Notes under the pieces: model-generated
What the model saw: the letters and a program-made list of their open reading frames with translations, nothing else
Database searches by the model: none
What the model was told of the DNA's origin: nothing
NCBI GenBank assembly: GCA_017395365.1
Contig: JAFPUN010000007.1
Span: 1 to 60,756 of the forward strand
DNA: 60,756 bases
Reading direction: 5' to 3'
Source of the DNA: Bacteroidales bacterium
Lineage (GTDB): Bacteria > Bacteroidota > Bacteroidia > Bacteroidales > F082
Made by a program: the position numbers and the translations under genes
Shown: positions 52,254 to 60,756 of the stretch, in pieces
How the letters are laid out: each line of letters opens with the position of its first letter
Position numbering within the stretch: the stretch's first letter is position 1

Positions 52254-53282
52254 CTATTCTACTACAGTTACGGGAACTGGCAACATCCCCGCTTTTAAAA
52301 TGTTTACTATGTTTATTGCTCCTTCTGTGGTCAAATTGCCTCCAGAGATAGTTGCTCTACCATTAGGAATCTCACTGGTGACAACAGGATAGAAGTACAC
52401 ATAGCCGTCAAAAACGATAGCAATTTGTCTGCCAATATTGTTGCCAGTGATGCGTTGCCAAGAGTTTGCCCCCTCATTATTCATCATGATCAGAATCTCT
52501 GGTTCACCATTATAACTTGAATACTCTAGACGAGCATCCGAAATTGCTTCACCATTAAGAGCACATTTGTTGTCAGGTGACAACTTCAGAGCAATAAGGC
52601 CAAGAACCTCGCTATCATCAACAATTTCGGGTTCCACTGTCCATGCAAGTTTCAAGTCATGCGGAAACAAGTCTCTTGTTTCTATCAGCATCTGGTTGAT
52701 GGCTAAAGTGTCTATTGCTTTTGCTTTACCCACACATGCTGTCCGTTCGGCCTCATATTTTCCTGGTGCAATTTGATTGAAACTATGTTTCAGCAAGTCG
52801 AAAAGGGGACCCTCATATAAAAACTTGAAATCGGCTTCTAGATTAGGGTTGTCCTTCTCGGCCAACTTGACATTGGCTTTGTAAAAACAATCAGAAAGTT
52901 CGTTGAAAGTATATGTCTCATAAAACTGAAGGCAACCTTGCGATTGCAACAAATTCAAAACACGAGCGACTTGATCATGGCCCAATTCCACATTTTTGAA
53001 ATCAATTCGGATTCTTTTGTTGTCGTTTGTTCTTTTTATGCTGAACTTTGCTTTGTCCAAACCTGGTTCATCTTCGCAGAACAATTGTATGCGCTTTTCC
53101 ATAACTTCACAACAACGGTCCATGATTTTGTCAAACTCATTTTCAGTTGCCGAAACCTCGACCATTATCGAAGTACCACTATCGTTTTCATGATTGGAAA
53201 AACATTGGGTAAGAATAATGACTGATGCCACCACAATTGCCGCTACCATTCCAATCCGTAAGCATTTTTTAATCATCATCAT
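52254..53282 (-). CDS. SecD head-domain-like lipoprotein
   Basis: A 342-residue lipoprotein (lipobox LTQC, Cys27). The body matches the periplasmic part of SecD: a first region EVMEKRIQLF..FSIKRTNDNKRIRIDFKNVE, and a C-terminal segment ISDARLEYSSYNGEPEILIM, GRQIAIVFDGYVYFYPVVTS and GRATISGGNLTTEGA then ILKAGMLPVPVTVVE. The SecD transmembrane spans are absent; SecDF in this phylum is about 1000 residues. It is more AT-rich than its neighbours, though it sits in the galactose operon between galK (19-bp gap) and the nucleotidyltransferase (30-bp gap). It could be a translocon accessory or a repurposed domain; the function is unknown. Confidence 0.75.
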   Translation of the reverse strand: MMMIKKCLRIGMVAAIVVASVIILTQCFSNHENDSGTSIMVEVSATENEFDKIMDRCCEVMEKRIQLFCEDEPGLDKAKFSIKRTNDNKRIRIDFKNVELGHDQVARVLNLLQSQGCLQFYETYTFNELSDCFYKANVKLAEKDNPNLEADFKFLYEGPLFDLLKHSFNQIAPGKYEAERTACVGKAKAIDTLAINQMLIETRDLFPHDLKLAWTVEPEIVDDSEVLGLIALKLSPDNKCALNGEAISDARLEYSSYNGEPEILIMMNNEGANSWQRITGNNIGRQIAIVFDGYVYFYPVVTSEIPNGRATISGGNLTTEGAINIVNILKAGMLPVPVTVVE

Positions 53283-53301
53283 AAAGAGATTTGACTAATG
53301 A

Positions 53302-54447
53302 CTATAACCTTCTCGCTCCGTCTGAGATCACGACATCATACACCTTTGGCTCATGGCCGAACTTGGCGGCGAATTTTTCTTTCGCCGTGGCGATGAAGGC
53401 ATTGTAAAGCTCATCCTTCACCAGGTTGATGGTGCAGCCGCCGAAGCCACCGCCCATCACGCGGGAACCCGTTACGCCGCATTCCTTGGCGATGTCGTTG
53501 AGGAAGTCTAGTTCTTCGCAGCTCACCTCATAGAGTTTGCTCATGCCGTAGTGGGTGCCGTACATGCGGTCGCCAACGGTCTCATAGTCACCTTTTTCCA
53601 AGGCATCGCACACATCGAGGACGCGTTGTTTCTCACCGATGACATACTCTGCACGCATGTAATCCTCGGCAGGAATCTCCACATCGATTTCGTTGAGCAT
53701 GGCCATGGTCGCATCACTCAAGTATTTCACCTCGGGATGCTTGGCGGCGATGTGGGCGCAGGCGTTCTCGCATGACTCGCGGCGACGGTTGTAGGCCGAC
53801 GAAGCCAACTCGTGTTTTACCACGGTGTCAAGCAACACCACCTTGTAACCTTTGGGATTGAAGGGGAAGTATTCAAATTCCATCGTGGCGCAGTTGAGGC
53901 GCATCAGGTGGCCAGCCTTGCCGAAGAGGGAGGCGAACTGGTCCATGATGCCGCACTTCACGCCCACATAGTTATGCTCCGTTGCCTGACCGATACGCGC
54001 CAACTCGAATTTGTCGATGTTGAGGTTAAGTAAATCATTGAGTGCGAATGCAAAAGTACTTTCCAAGGCTGCCGAAGACGACATTCCCGCCCCGATGGGC
54101 ACATTGCCGTAAAATACGGTGTCGAAACCTTGCAGTTGATAGCCTCGTTTGATGATTTCGCGGCATACGCCAAAGATGTAATTGGCCCAATGTAAATGAG
54201 GATGGTCTTCCTCGTTCATGCCAAACTCGCAATAGTCCTCCTTGTCGATGGAATAGGCTCGGACTTTGTCGGTGCCGTTGAGCCTTATCACGGCGTAGAT
54301 GCCTTTGTCAATGGCGCCGGGAAACACGAAACCTCCGTTATAATCGGTGTGTTCGCCAATGAGGTTGATACGGCCTGGTGAAGTGTAGGCAACACCCTCG
54401 TTTCCAAAGCGTTGCTTGAAAATAGTTTTTAATTCTTCGATATTCAT
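53302..54447 (-). CDS. galK: Galactokinase
   Basis: Phosphorylates alpha-D-galactose to galactose 1-phosphate with ATP. The 381 residues show the GHMP family motifs: GRINLIGEHTDYNGG (26-40), the P-loop VPIGAGMSSSAALES, catalytic CGIMDQFASLFG and GGGFGGCTINLV. It leads a leftward operon galK, SecD-like, nucleotidyltransferase, galM, MFS transporter. A -7-like box TAACTTGC lies at about 54468 but departs from the consensus. Confidence 0.96.
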   Translation of the reverse strand: MNIEELKTIFKQRFGNEGVAYTSPGRINLIGEHTDYNGGFVFPGAIDKGIYAVIRLNGTDKVRAYSIDKEDYCEFGMNEEDHPHLHWANYIFGVCREIIKRGYQLQGFDTVFYGNVPIGAGMSSSAALESTFAFALNDLLNLNIDKFELARIGQATEHNYVGVKCGIMDQFASLFGKAGHLMRLNCATMEFEYFPFNPKGYKVVLLDTVVKHELASSAYNRRRESCENACAHIAAKHPEVKYLSDATMAMLNEIDVEIPAEDYMRAEYVIGEKQRVLDVCDALEKGDYETVGDRMYGTHYGMSKLYEVSCEELDFLNDIAKECGVTGSRVMGGGFGGCTINLVKDELYNAFIATAKEKFAAKFGHEPKVYDVVISDGARRL

Positions 54448-54596
54448 AGCTTAAAGTCAAATTTGGGCGCAAGTTAGGAAAAAAATCGATTGATAGTCTC
54501 AGTTTTTTTTTAAAACATGAATTGTCAGGAATATATCAAAAATTAGCATAAATAATTCTGAAAATTCATGTCCAATTTATGGCAATTTGTATTCAA

Positions 54597-55712
54597 TCAT
54601 TCATCCTTGCTTGCCAAATACTGCGATGGTGTTTGCCCATACTTTTTCTTGAACGAGCGCAAGAAAGTGGCGTAGGAATTGAAGCCCGCCATGACCGAAA
54701 TGTCTTCCAAAGAGTGTTGGTTTTCAGCGTTTTGACTATCTAACATGGCTTTGGCTTCCTCCAAACGAAAGTCGTTGATGTAGTCGTAGAAGGTCGTATG
54801 AAGCTCTTGATTGATATGGTTGCTGAGGTACTGCCGATTGGTGCCCAAATGCTGGGCCAACTTCTGCAATGTCAGCGTGTTGTCAAGATAATACCGATTT
54901 TCCTTCATGACCTTGTCGATGTCGCAGCCAATCAGGGTCTTGCCAGCATTGTGTTGGGGTGTTGGAGTGGTTGACTCTTGAGGCACGTTTTCACATTCGT
55001 CGGTAGGGAAGAGGGTGAACACCTGCTGATGTATCAGTTTGTGCATGACGTATAAAACAATGCCGATGCAGATGAGGCAATAGAGGGAGTCGAAAAGCAG
55101 ATTGCGTCCGGCAGAGGGTTCTGAAAACCACGACTGTTGCGATAGGCTTTCAATAGTCCATAACAATTGGAAAGCGAAATAGAGGACAATCAAAATGTTG
55201 CTCCATCGTAGGTCAAAAAACTCCAAGTCTCCCACATTGTCGAGCAACAGTCGAGTATGTTTCCTAATAGAAAGAACCAAATACACCAACAAAACTAACG
55301 AAACCACCACGGTATGGATTTGCATGACCGTCAAAACCAAGGGGCTTCGGCTGAGGGCAAACAAGAGCATGGCAATTAAATAAGGTATCACCAAAAGCAA
55401 GAGTTGACGCGTTTTGTAACGATTGGGGAAAACCAGAGAGACGCCAAACATCATGTAGCCGCCTACAATCACATAGTCGAAGAGAACCAAAAGTGTGTTG
55501 AGGAACTCGGAGTAAGGTTGTTCACTGCAAGCTAAAACCACAAAGTTGTTGAAAAAGCCAAAACCATGCAAGATCAAGACAACGGCAAAAACCCTTTGAA
55601 ACTGGTAGTTTCGGTGTTTCAATAGCATATAAATGCCACATAACGTCAATAAACATTGCGTCATGCCAGACACGAAGCTTAGCAGCAATATATAGAACGA
55701 ATCGCTGTTCAT
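54597..55712 (-). CDS. Membrane-anchored AraC-type regulator
   Basis: A 371-residue protein. The first 230 residues hold about seven hydrophobic spans (FYILLLSFVSGMTQCLLTLC; TRQLLLLVIPYLIAMLLFAL; LYCLICIGIVLYVMHKLI). A linker leads to a C-terminal AraC double HTH (about 280-371): LTLQKLAQHLGTNRQYLSNH, then NSYATFLRSFKKKYGQTPSQ. Membrane AraC proteins sense a signal at the envelope; the ligand is unknown. The promoter box lies at 55718-55725, only 5 nt before the chosen ATG at 55712, so the message is nearly leaderless; if a different promoter is used the start could be 55781. Direct repeats upstream may be its operator. Confidence 0.85.
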   Translation of the reverse strand: MNSDSFYILLLSFVSGMTQCLLTLCGIYMLLKHRNYQFQRVFAVVLILHGFGFFNNFVVLACSEQPYSEFLNTLLVLFDYVIVGGYMMFGVSLVFPNRYKTRQLLLLVIPYLIAMLLFALSRSPLVLTVMQIHTVVVSLVLLVYLVLSIRKHTRLLLDNVGDLEFFDLRWSNILIVLYFAFQLLWTIESLSQQSWFSEPSAGRNLLFDSLYCLICIGIVLYVMHKLIHQQVFTLFPTDECENVPQESTTPTPQHNAGKTLIGCDIDKVMKENRYYLDNTLTLQKLAQHLGTNRQYLSNHINQELHTTFYDYINDFRLEEAKAMLDSQNAENQHSLEDISVMAGFNSYATFLRSFKKKYGQTPSQYLASKDE

Positions 55713-55717
55713 GTCGG

Positions 55718-55725
55718 CAAAGGTA
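55718..55725 (-). promoter_or_regulatory. -7 promoter box of the AraC-type gene
   Basis: Minus-strand TACCTTTG placed 5 nt from the ATG at 55712, which implies a leaderless or near-leaderless transcript. Confidence 0.5.
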
Positions 55726-55770
55726 CGGTTTTTTGTCCGTCGTGGGAGACAATTCAGCGAATCCCCTTGA

Positions 55771-55840
55771 TTTTTACGCAATGCAAACTAAAAGTTTACG
55801 CAGTGACGAAAACAAGGGCGGTTTTTTACGCAATGCAAAC
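55771..55840. promoter_or_regulatory. Direct-repeat operator between divergent genes
   Basis: TTTTTACGCAATGCAAAC occurs at 55771-55788 and 55823-55840, and a related TTTACGCAGTGA at 55795-55806. They lie between the AraC-type gene and the CarboxypepD_reg lipoprotein genes. Tandem same-direction sites are typical of AraC-family binding. Confidence 0.6.
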
Positions 55841-55924
55841 CGATTTTTGGAAGAGTGAAAGGCTGATGCGGGCAATTTTGGTGACCTTTGCGACACCTAT
55901 TTATCAACACAAAAACGTAACATC

Positions 55925-56563
55925 ATGAAGAAAACAAGTTTCAAATTGGCCTTAGGCGTCGTGTTCGCCTTCGCGCTGTGCATGACCACTTCGTGCAACA
56001 AAATTGACGACATCACGAACCCGACCAAATATGGTCGCATCCAAGGTATCGTGACCAACTACACCACCAACGAACCGCTACAAGGTGTGAACATCTCGCT
56101 CAGCCCGAGCGGACTCTCCGCCGTGACGGGAAGCGACGGACGTTATGAATTCAACGACATCGAAGTCGGGCAATACACCGTGCAAGGCATGAAGACGGGC
56201 TTCGAGACCAACACGAAGAGCATTGTCGTGACCGAAAACGGCGTGGCCTCGGGCGACATGCAAATGCGCACCGCCACCACGGGCTTCAATCTAAACGTAG
56301 AATACCTGGATTTCGGCAACCATTTCAACACGCTTACTTTCAAGATTATCAACGCCAGCACAACCACGCCGATGAGTTGGGAAATCTTCGAAAGTCTGAA
56401 CTGGCTCACCGTGACGCCCAATACGGGTAACCTGCAAGGCGGTCAGGAAGTGACCCTCACAGTGACCATCGATCGTACCTTAATTAATCAGAACACCACG
56501 GGTAACATCACCATCCATACCGCCGACATGGAGAAGATATTGCCCATCAGCGTGAGCATTTGA
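55925..56563 (+). CDS. CarboxypepD_reg/BACON-type lipoprotein
   Basis: A 212-residue lipoprotein (lipobox TTSC, Cys24). A CarboxypepD_reg-like Ig fold (about 37-115: GRIQGIVTNYTTNEPLQGVN, GSDGRYEFNDIEVGQYTVQG) precedes a BACON-like domain (about 120-212: YLDFGNHFNTLTFKIINAS, WLTVTPNTGNLQGGQEVTLT). Both folds bind glycans or spacers at the cell surface in gut Bacteroidota. It is 36 bp before a longer paralogue. The repeat operator upstream may link it to the AraC-type regulator. Confidence 0.82.
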   Translation: MKKTSFKLALGVVFAFALCMTTSCNKIDDITNPTKYGRIQGIVTNYTTNEPLQGVNISLSPSGLSAVTGSDGRYEFNDIEVGQYTVQGMKTGFETNTKSIVVTENGVASGDMQMRTATTGFNLNVEYLDFGNHFNTLTFKIINASTTTPMSWEIFESLNWLTVTPNTGNLQGGQEVTLTVTIDRTLINQNTTGNITIHTADMEKILPISVSI

Positions 56564-56598
56564 CTAAATCTTAAATCTATAACTAAATCTATTTCAAC

Positions 56599-58497
56599 AT
56601 GAAGAAATCATATCTGAAATTAGCCTTGAGCGTTGTGTTCGCTCTTGTACTGGGCTTAAGCTCCTGCACCAAGGAAAAAGCTACAGGCCGAATTCAAGGC
56701 ATCGTCACCAACATGAACACTACCGAACCCATCCAAGGCGTGAACATCTCGCTCAGTCCCACAGGCGCCTCAGCAGTGACGGGCAGTGATGGTCGCTACG
56801 AGTTCAACAACCTTGAAGCAGGCAACTACACCGTGCAAGGCGTGAAAGCTGGCTTCGAGAGCAACACCAAGAACATCAGCATTACGGCTGGCAACGTCTC
56901 CTCAGGCGACATGCAGCTGCGCCCCGCCGTCAGCGGCTTCCGTCTGAATGTGGAATACCTCGACTTCAGCACCAACTTCTCACAACTACAGTTCAAGATC
57001 ATCAACGCCAGCGCGACCTTGCCGCTGAGCTGGGAAATCATGGAGAGCATGAACTGGATGACCGTCACGCCTTCCACGGGCAACCTGCAAGGCGGCCAGG
57101 AAGTCACCGTTATGGTGAACATCGACCGCTCGCTCATCACGCAAAGCACCTCTGCCAACCTCACCGTGCGCAGTGCCGACCAAAGCATCGTGCTGCCTGT
57201 GAACGTGAGCGTTTCGGGCAACAACGGCCCGCAGCTCCAACTGAGCGAAAACGCCATTGACTTCGGCACTTCCGCCAACAGCCTGACTTTCTATGTGATG
57301 AACACGGGTCCGGCCAATACCTCGCTCCAATGGTTTTGCTCGAACATCAACGTGGGTTGGCTGACGCTCAGTCCCATGTCGGGCAACACTGCCGGCGGCG
57401 CTAGCACCCAAGTGGTGGTCACCATCGACCGCAGCCAAATCAGCGGCATCGTCTCCACTTCGGTCACGGTGAGCGGCGCGGGCAGCACGTCAACCATCAC
57501 CTTCTCGGCCTCGGCCAGCGGCTCGGGCAGCGCCATCCTTCAGTTGAGCGAAGGCTCGTTGGACTTCGGCGAGACCGAGACCACCAAGACCTTCCAAGTG
57601 AAGAACGTAGGCAGCGACGGCACCATGCTCAGCTGGAGCATTAATCCGCTTAATGTCAGTTGGTTGACGCTCACCCCGATGAGCGGCACCACGGCATCGG
57701 GCAGCGGCACTTTGGTGACGGCCATCGTCGACCGCACGCAAATCAGCGGCCCCGTTTCGACCACTGTTACCGTCAATGGAACCAATAATTCAGCTAACTT
57801 GAATGTTTCGGCCACATACATTGACAACAGTTTGGTGATTCCAAGCGGTCTTCAGTGCTTCTACACTTTCGATGACGGTACGGCGAACGACATGACGGAA
57901 AATGGCGTTGACGGAGTGATGATGAACTCGGCAAACACTGCTGACGATGGCACACGGACTTACCTCAAACTCAACATGATTACTGACGACTATCTGAACA
58001 TTCCTTACAACATGTTCAGAGGTCTCACGAGCTGGAGCGTCTGTTTCTGGATCAAGGACTTCGGCGCCGGCAATGTCTTCTCAGGATGGAACACCGACAG
58101 CGGGTCTGCTTATGGTGACGCTCCTCTTTTCTGGGCCATGCAGGACGGAAAGTTCAAGATTAAATGCAGAAACAACTATATGCCAGACGGCGGCAACTAT
58201 TTCTCTTACAACTACACCAACATCCAAGCCGACGGCAGTTGGCACTACGTTGTTGTAACAATGGAAAGCGAGGGCAATCAGGGTAACGCCAAACTATATG
58301 TTGATGGATCGATGAAAGACCAGATCACGACCACGTACCTTACAGGCACAATCGATGATGCCTCCAAGGTATCCTTTGGCGGCACCAAGGACGGCTTATA
58401 CCCCTTCAGCAGCAGCATGAAGTTAGACAACATCCGCATCTACAACCGCACCCTCTCCAACAGCGAGGTGCAGACTTTGTATAACGCGGAGAGGTAA
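56599..58497 (+). CDS. CarboxypepD_reg/BACON/LamG lipoprotein
   Basis: A 632-residue lipoprotein (lipobox LSSC, Cys23). Order: CarboxypepD_reg (about 30-110; GRIQGIVTNMNTTEPIQGVN), three BACON-like units (about 115-205, 210-305, 312-405; for example LSENAIDFGTSANSLTFYVM and LSEGSLDFGETETTKTFQVK), then a concanavalin-type LamG domain (about 415-632; LQCFYTFDDGTANDMTENGV, SWSVCFWIKDF, DNIRIYNRTLSNSEVQTLYN). It probably binds surface glycans or host matrix. It is a duplicated and extended copy of the gene before it and ends in a strong terminator. The leader carries the AAATCTTAAATCT motif. Confidence 0.87.
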   Translation: MKKSYLKLALSVVFALVLGLSSCTKEKATGRIQGIVTNMNTTEPIQGVNISLSPTGASAVTGSDGRYEFNNLEAGNYTVQGVKAGFESNTKNISITAGNVSSGDMQLRPAVSGFRLNVEYLDFSTNFSQLQFKIINASATLPLSWEIMESMNWMTVTPSTGNLQGGQEVTVMVNIDRSLITQSTSANLTVRSADQSIVLPVNVSVSGNNGPQLQLSENAIDFGTSANSLTFYVMNTGPANTSLQWFCSNINVGWLTLSPMSGNTAGGASTQVVVTIDRSQISGIVSTSVTVSGAGSTSTITFSASASGSGSAILQLSEGSLDFGETETTKTFQVKNVGSDGTMLSWSINPLNVSWLTLTPMSGTTASGSGTLVTAIVDRTQISGPVSTTVTVNGTNNSANLNVSATYIDNSLVIPSGLQCFYTFDDGTANDMTENGVDGVMMNSANTADDGTRTYLKLNMITDDYLNIPYNMFRGLTSWSVCFWIKDFGAGNVFSGWNTDSGSAYGDAPLFWAMQDGKFKIKCRNNYMPDGGNYFSYNYTNIQADGSWHYVVVTMESEGNQGNAKLYVDGSMKDQITTTYLTGTIDDASKVSFGGTKDGLYPFSSSMKLDNIRIYNRTLSNSEVQTLYNAER

Positions 58498-58518
58498 TCC
58501 GTAGTTTTTTGGAAATCT

Positions 58519-58549
58519 GAGGGGTTTCCGAAAGGGAATCCCTCTTTTT
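58519..58549 (+). terminator. Terminator of the LamG lipoprotein gene
   Basis: GAGGGGTTTCC pairs with GGGAATCCCTC and is followed by five T. It is 22 bp after the stop. Confidence 0.85.
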
Positions 58550-58561
58550 GCTATATTTGCC

Positions 58562-59323
58562 ATCGCAAACGCCAAGGCCAACGACGGTGCCTTCTATTCC
58601 AAAGGCAACCAACTCATTCCCATCACCGAGACCACCATCCGCGTGCAGAAGGAAATCCTCACCATCACCCGTGTGACCGACAGCATCAACGGGTGGGGCG
58701 ACCTGTTCAAGGTCGATGTCTACTACGAATTCTTCAACCCCGACCCGGCCAAAGACCTGATTGTGGGTTTCGAGGCGACTTCCGCCGATGGTAATGCCTA
58801 CGCCATCAACATGGGTTGCGAAACCTCGACCGACACGCCAACGGGCGAAGGTTATTCCATGGAGTTTAACGGGACATCCTCTTCGCTCTCCGTTCCCAGC
58901 ATTTTGCCCACGGGCAACGCAGAATGGGCGATCAACGTATGGATTAAGACTGGTTCCAACAATAGTTGCTTTATTTCGAGTGAAAACAGGTATATGGGTG
59001 TTAAAAACTCAAAGATCTTGTGTGGAGGTGATGGTGCTGGAGGTAGCACTTATACAACAACAGCAACAATAAGCCAATATTTGGATTTCCAATGGCACAT
59101 GGTTACCCTGTCCTACAACAAGTCGAAAGTCTATGTTTACATGGATGGCATGCTCGTTGAAATTTTCGGAAGTTCTTATTGTTATTGGAATAAACCAACC
59201 ATCAACATTGGGGCTCATTATTCCCAAGGGATCTACTATTCCGGCAAGATGGACAACTTCCGCAGTTACAATCGTGCTTTGACGGCATCTGAAATACAAA
59301 CGCTATACAACGCTAAGCAATAA
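58562..59323 (+). pseudogene. N-truncated DUF4424-LamG gene
   Basis: The frame is open from 58505 but has no ATG; a GTG at 58643 is the only candidate start and is poor. The frame encodes AIANAKANDGAFYSKGNQLI, ITETTIRVQKEILTITR and VDVYYEFFNPDPAKDLIVGF, the beginning of a DUF4424-like domain including the end of a signal peptide, then a LamG domain (YSMEFNGTSSSLSVPSILPT to MDNFRSYNRALTASEIQTLY). The signal-peptide start seems lost to a deletion that joined this gene to the preceding terminator (58519-58549). A -7-like TATATTTG (58552-58559) lies at the junction by chance or use. The LamG end is paralogous to the previous gene. Confidence 0.6.
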
Positions 59324-59349
59324 AATAACTAGAACGTGACAATTTTTTT

Positions 59350-59384
59350 GGTGGTCTTGGAGATTATTCTAGGGCCACCTTTTT
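59350..59384 (+). terminator. Terminator after the LamG remnant
   Basis: GGTGGTCT pairs with AGGGCCACC (one bulge) and is followed by a run of T. It is 26 bp after the stop. Confidence 0.65.
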
Positions 59385-59469
59385 GTCATTCGTTAATTAG
59401 ACATAAAACCATGTCTTTCAATTTGTGAGATAAAAATCGACAACCTACATCAACTGAGGGATAATTTTG

Positions 59470-59477
59470 TATTTTTG
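59470..59477 (+). promoter_or_regulatory. -7 promoter box of the M64 peptidase
   Basis: TATTTTTG then CCC; start near 59484, leader about 36 nt to the ATG at 59520. Confidence 0.6.
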
Positions 59478-59519
59478 CCCATTCAAACATTCAGATTCCT
59501 AACAAAATAAGCCTAAGAG

Positions 59520-60756
59520 ATGAAAAAGACTATTGTTTTCCTTTTTGCAATCGCGTTCTCGCTGCTTTCGAGAGCGCAAAACATCAGTTTTGAGCAGTAT
59601 TTCCTTGATGAGGGATCGCTGCGTATGGATGTCTTCCAATGCGGCAATTCAGAGGGCTCACACTATGTGTTTGAGCGTTTTGTCATCGAGCCCTATTTCG
59701 GTGGCTCAAAGGTCAATCTGGTTGATCCTTTCAATTATGGGACAAACCGAGTGAAAGTGATTGACGCTCAAACTAATACTCTCATATATTCGAGAGGTTA
59801 CAACACCTTGTTCCGTGAGTGGCAAACCACCGACGAAGCGAGGGTGATGGAACGTTGCTATGAAGAGTCGGTGAGTATCCCGTTGCCTCGCAATGAGGTG
59901 TATGTCATTCTCGAAATCAGGAATTTCGATGGCGAGTTTGAAGAAGTGTTCTCGAAACTCTATGAACCTGATGAGATGTTCAACACTACCGAGCAGCGCT
60001 ATGTGTTTCATGTTCAGGATATTATGGTCAACGGTGCCCCCGATAGTAAGGTTGACATTGTGATTCTTCCCGAAGGTTACACTGCGGAAGAAATGCCGCA
60101 GTTTATACAGCATTGCCAGAACTTGGCCAATGTGTTTGCCCAAGCGGAGCCGTTTGCAAGCCATATCAACGAATTCAATTTCCGCGCCGTGCTGGCGCCT
60201 TCAGAAGAGAGTGGTGTCGACATTCCTGCCTCCCATATTTGGAAGCGCACCATCCTCAATTCGCATTTCTACACCTTTTATATTGACCGCTATTGCACCA
60301 CACGCAACTATTTCTCGGTCAAGGATGTAGCGGCGAACGCACCTTATGACCAGATCTACATTTTGGTGAACAGCAGTCAGTATGGCGGCGGCGGATTCTA
60401 TAACTTTTACTCGATGAGCACAGCGGGCAACATGTCGTCTTCCAGTGTCATCGTTCATGAGTTTGGTCATGCTTTTGCTGGTTTAGCCGACGAATACGAG
60501 GAACCAGACAATCCCTTGGCCTTGCTTTACAATCTGGATGTGGAGCCTTGGGAACCCAATATTACCACCTTGGTCGATTTTGAGTCGAAATGGGCCGACC
60601 TCGTTGCCCCTGGCACACCTATTCCCACGCCGAACACGAATCAATATAACAATATAGTTGGAGCTTTTGAGGGTGGCGGTTATTTGTCGCAAGGCATGTA
60701 TCGTCCTCAACGCAACTGCATGATGCGCGACTATGCGCCTTTCTGTGCCGTGTGCA
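59520..60756 (+). CDS. Secreted M64 (IgA-type) metallopeptidase, partial
   Basis: The gene runs off the window; 412 codons are visible. Signal peptide IVFLFAIAFSLLSRAQ (cleavage about 20). An N-terminal beta domain (about 25-165) leads to the peptidase M64 domain: DIVILPEGYTAEEMPQFIQH, FNFRAVLAPSEESGVDIPAS, YDQIYILVNSSQYGGGG and the zinc site HEFGHAFAGLADEY (His313, HExxHxxxxxxxE). Peptidase M64 includes enzymes that cut IgA in Clostridium ramosum; members in gut Bacteroidales are often surface or secreted. The substrate here is unknown. The C-terminus, where a sorting domain could lie, is outside the window. Confidence 0.9.
   Translation, partial: MKKTIVFLFAIAFSLLSRAQNISFEQYFLDEGSLRMDVFQCGNSEGSHYVFERFVIEPYFGGSKVNLVDPFNYGTNRVKVIDAQTNTLIYSRGYNTLFREWQTTDEARVMERCYEESVSIPLPRNEVYVILEIRNFDGEFEEVFSKLYEPDEMFNTTEQRYVFHVQDIMVNGAPDSKVDIVILPEGYTAEEMPQFIQHCQNLANVFAQAEPFASHINEFNFRAVLAPSEESGVDIPASHIWKRTILNSHFYTFYIDRYCTTRNYFSVKDVAANAPYDQIYILVNSSQYGGGGFYNFYSMSTAGNMSSSSVIVHEFGHAFAGLADEYEEPDNPLALLYNLDVEPWEPNITTLVDFESKWADLVAPGTPIPTPNTNQYNNIVGAFEGGGYLSQGMYRPQRNCMMRDYAPFCAVC

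Overview
The window is chromosomal DNA of a host-associated member of the Bacteroidales (phylum Bacteroidota), probably an uncultured gut or rumen lineage. The evidence is the promoter signature TAnnTTTG in front of most transcription units, the absence of Shine-Dalgarno sites, a 288-residue primary sigma factor of the Bacteroidota type, a TonB receptor/DUF4249 pair, a type IX secretion (T9SS) tail, BACON/LamG lipoproteins, and Bacteroidota-type ParE, LolD and SodB. Housekeeping genes look vertically inherited. Accessory islands between them are more AT-rich. No IS element, CRISPR array or rRNA operon was seen.

Layout. 1-4.7 kb: two small unknown genes, a secreted TPR/coiled-coil protein, lolD, tRNA-Arg(UCU), an RRM protein and tRNA-Tyr(GUA). 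4.7-6.6 kb: a PatB/MalY-type lyase, then debris: a decayed fragment of the downstream secreted-protein family and a small two-gene pair whose second member is frameshifted. 6.6-10.3 kb: an accessory cluster read leftward, with an HTH regulator behind a highly structured leader, a radical SAM/SPASM maturase, a 68-residue peptide built of CSCDNQ-type repeats, and two paralogous secreted CsgG/LpoB-like proteins. This is the best candidate for an undescribed RiPP-like system. 10.3-13.1 kb: a decayed winged-helix tail, enolase and a DUF3791-DUF3990 toxin-like operon.

13.1-26.3 kb: mainly core genes (ligA with a membrane protein, an OM barrel, a PsuK-like kinase, recR, a MORN-like protein, a TPR lipoprotein, a phosphohexomutase, mltG, a GNAT enzyme, an HtrA protease, rpoD and sodB). 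26.4-33.5 kb: a T9SS cargo protein with six 73-residue repeats, a barrel/phosphoesterase pair, a 20-residue-repeat secreted protein and an S9 prolyl oligopeptidase. 33.5-37.9 kb: an AT-rich island with a structured leader RNA, a VWA/outer-membrane-barrel protein, a phospholipase A2-like secreted protein, a seven-hairpin array, four 18-bp operators and an AAA/DUF4143 ATPase. 37.9-45 kb: parE, a TonB receptor with DUF4249 lipoprotein, a long rod-like candidate ncRNA resembling 6S RNA, and a flippase.

45-48.7 kb: a CapA-like protein, a PQQ-propeller lipoprotein and an esterase-LysM fusion form a plus-strand operon. 48.8-54.4 kb: a leftward galactose operon (galK, a SecD-head-like lipoprotein, a nucleotidyltransferase, galM, a sugar MFS transporter). 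It is followed by an AraC-type membrane regulator with upstream direct repeats, two paralogous CarboxypepD_reg/BACON lipoproteins (one with LamG), an N-truncated LamG gene, and the start of an M64 peptidase that runs off the window.
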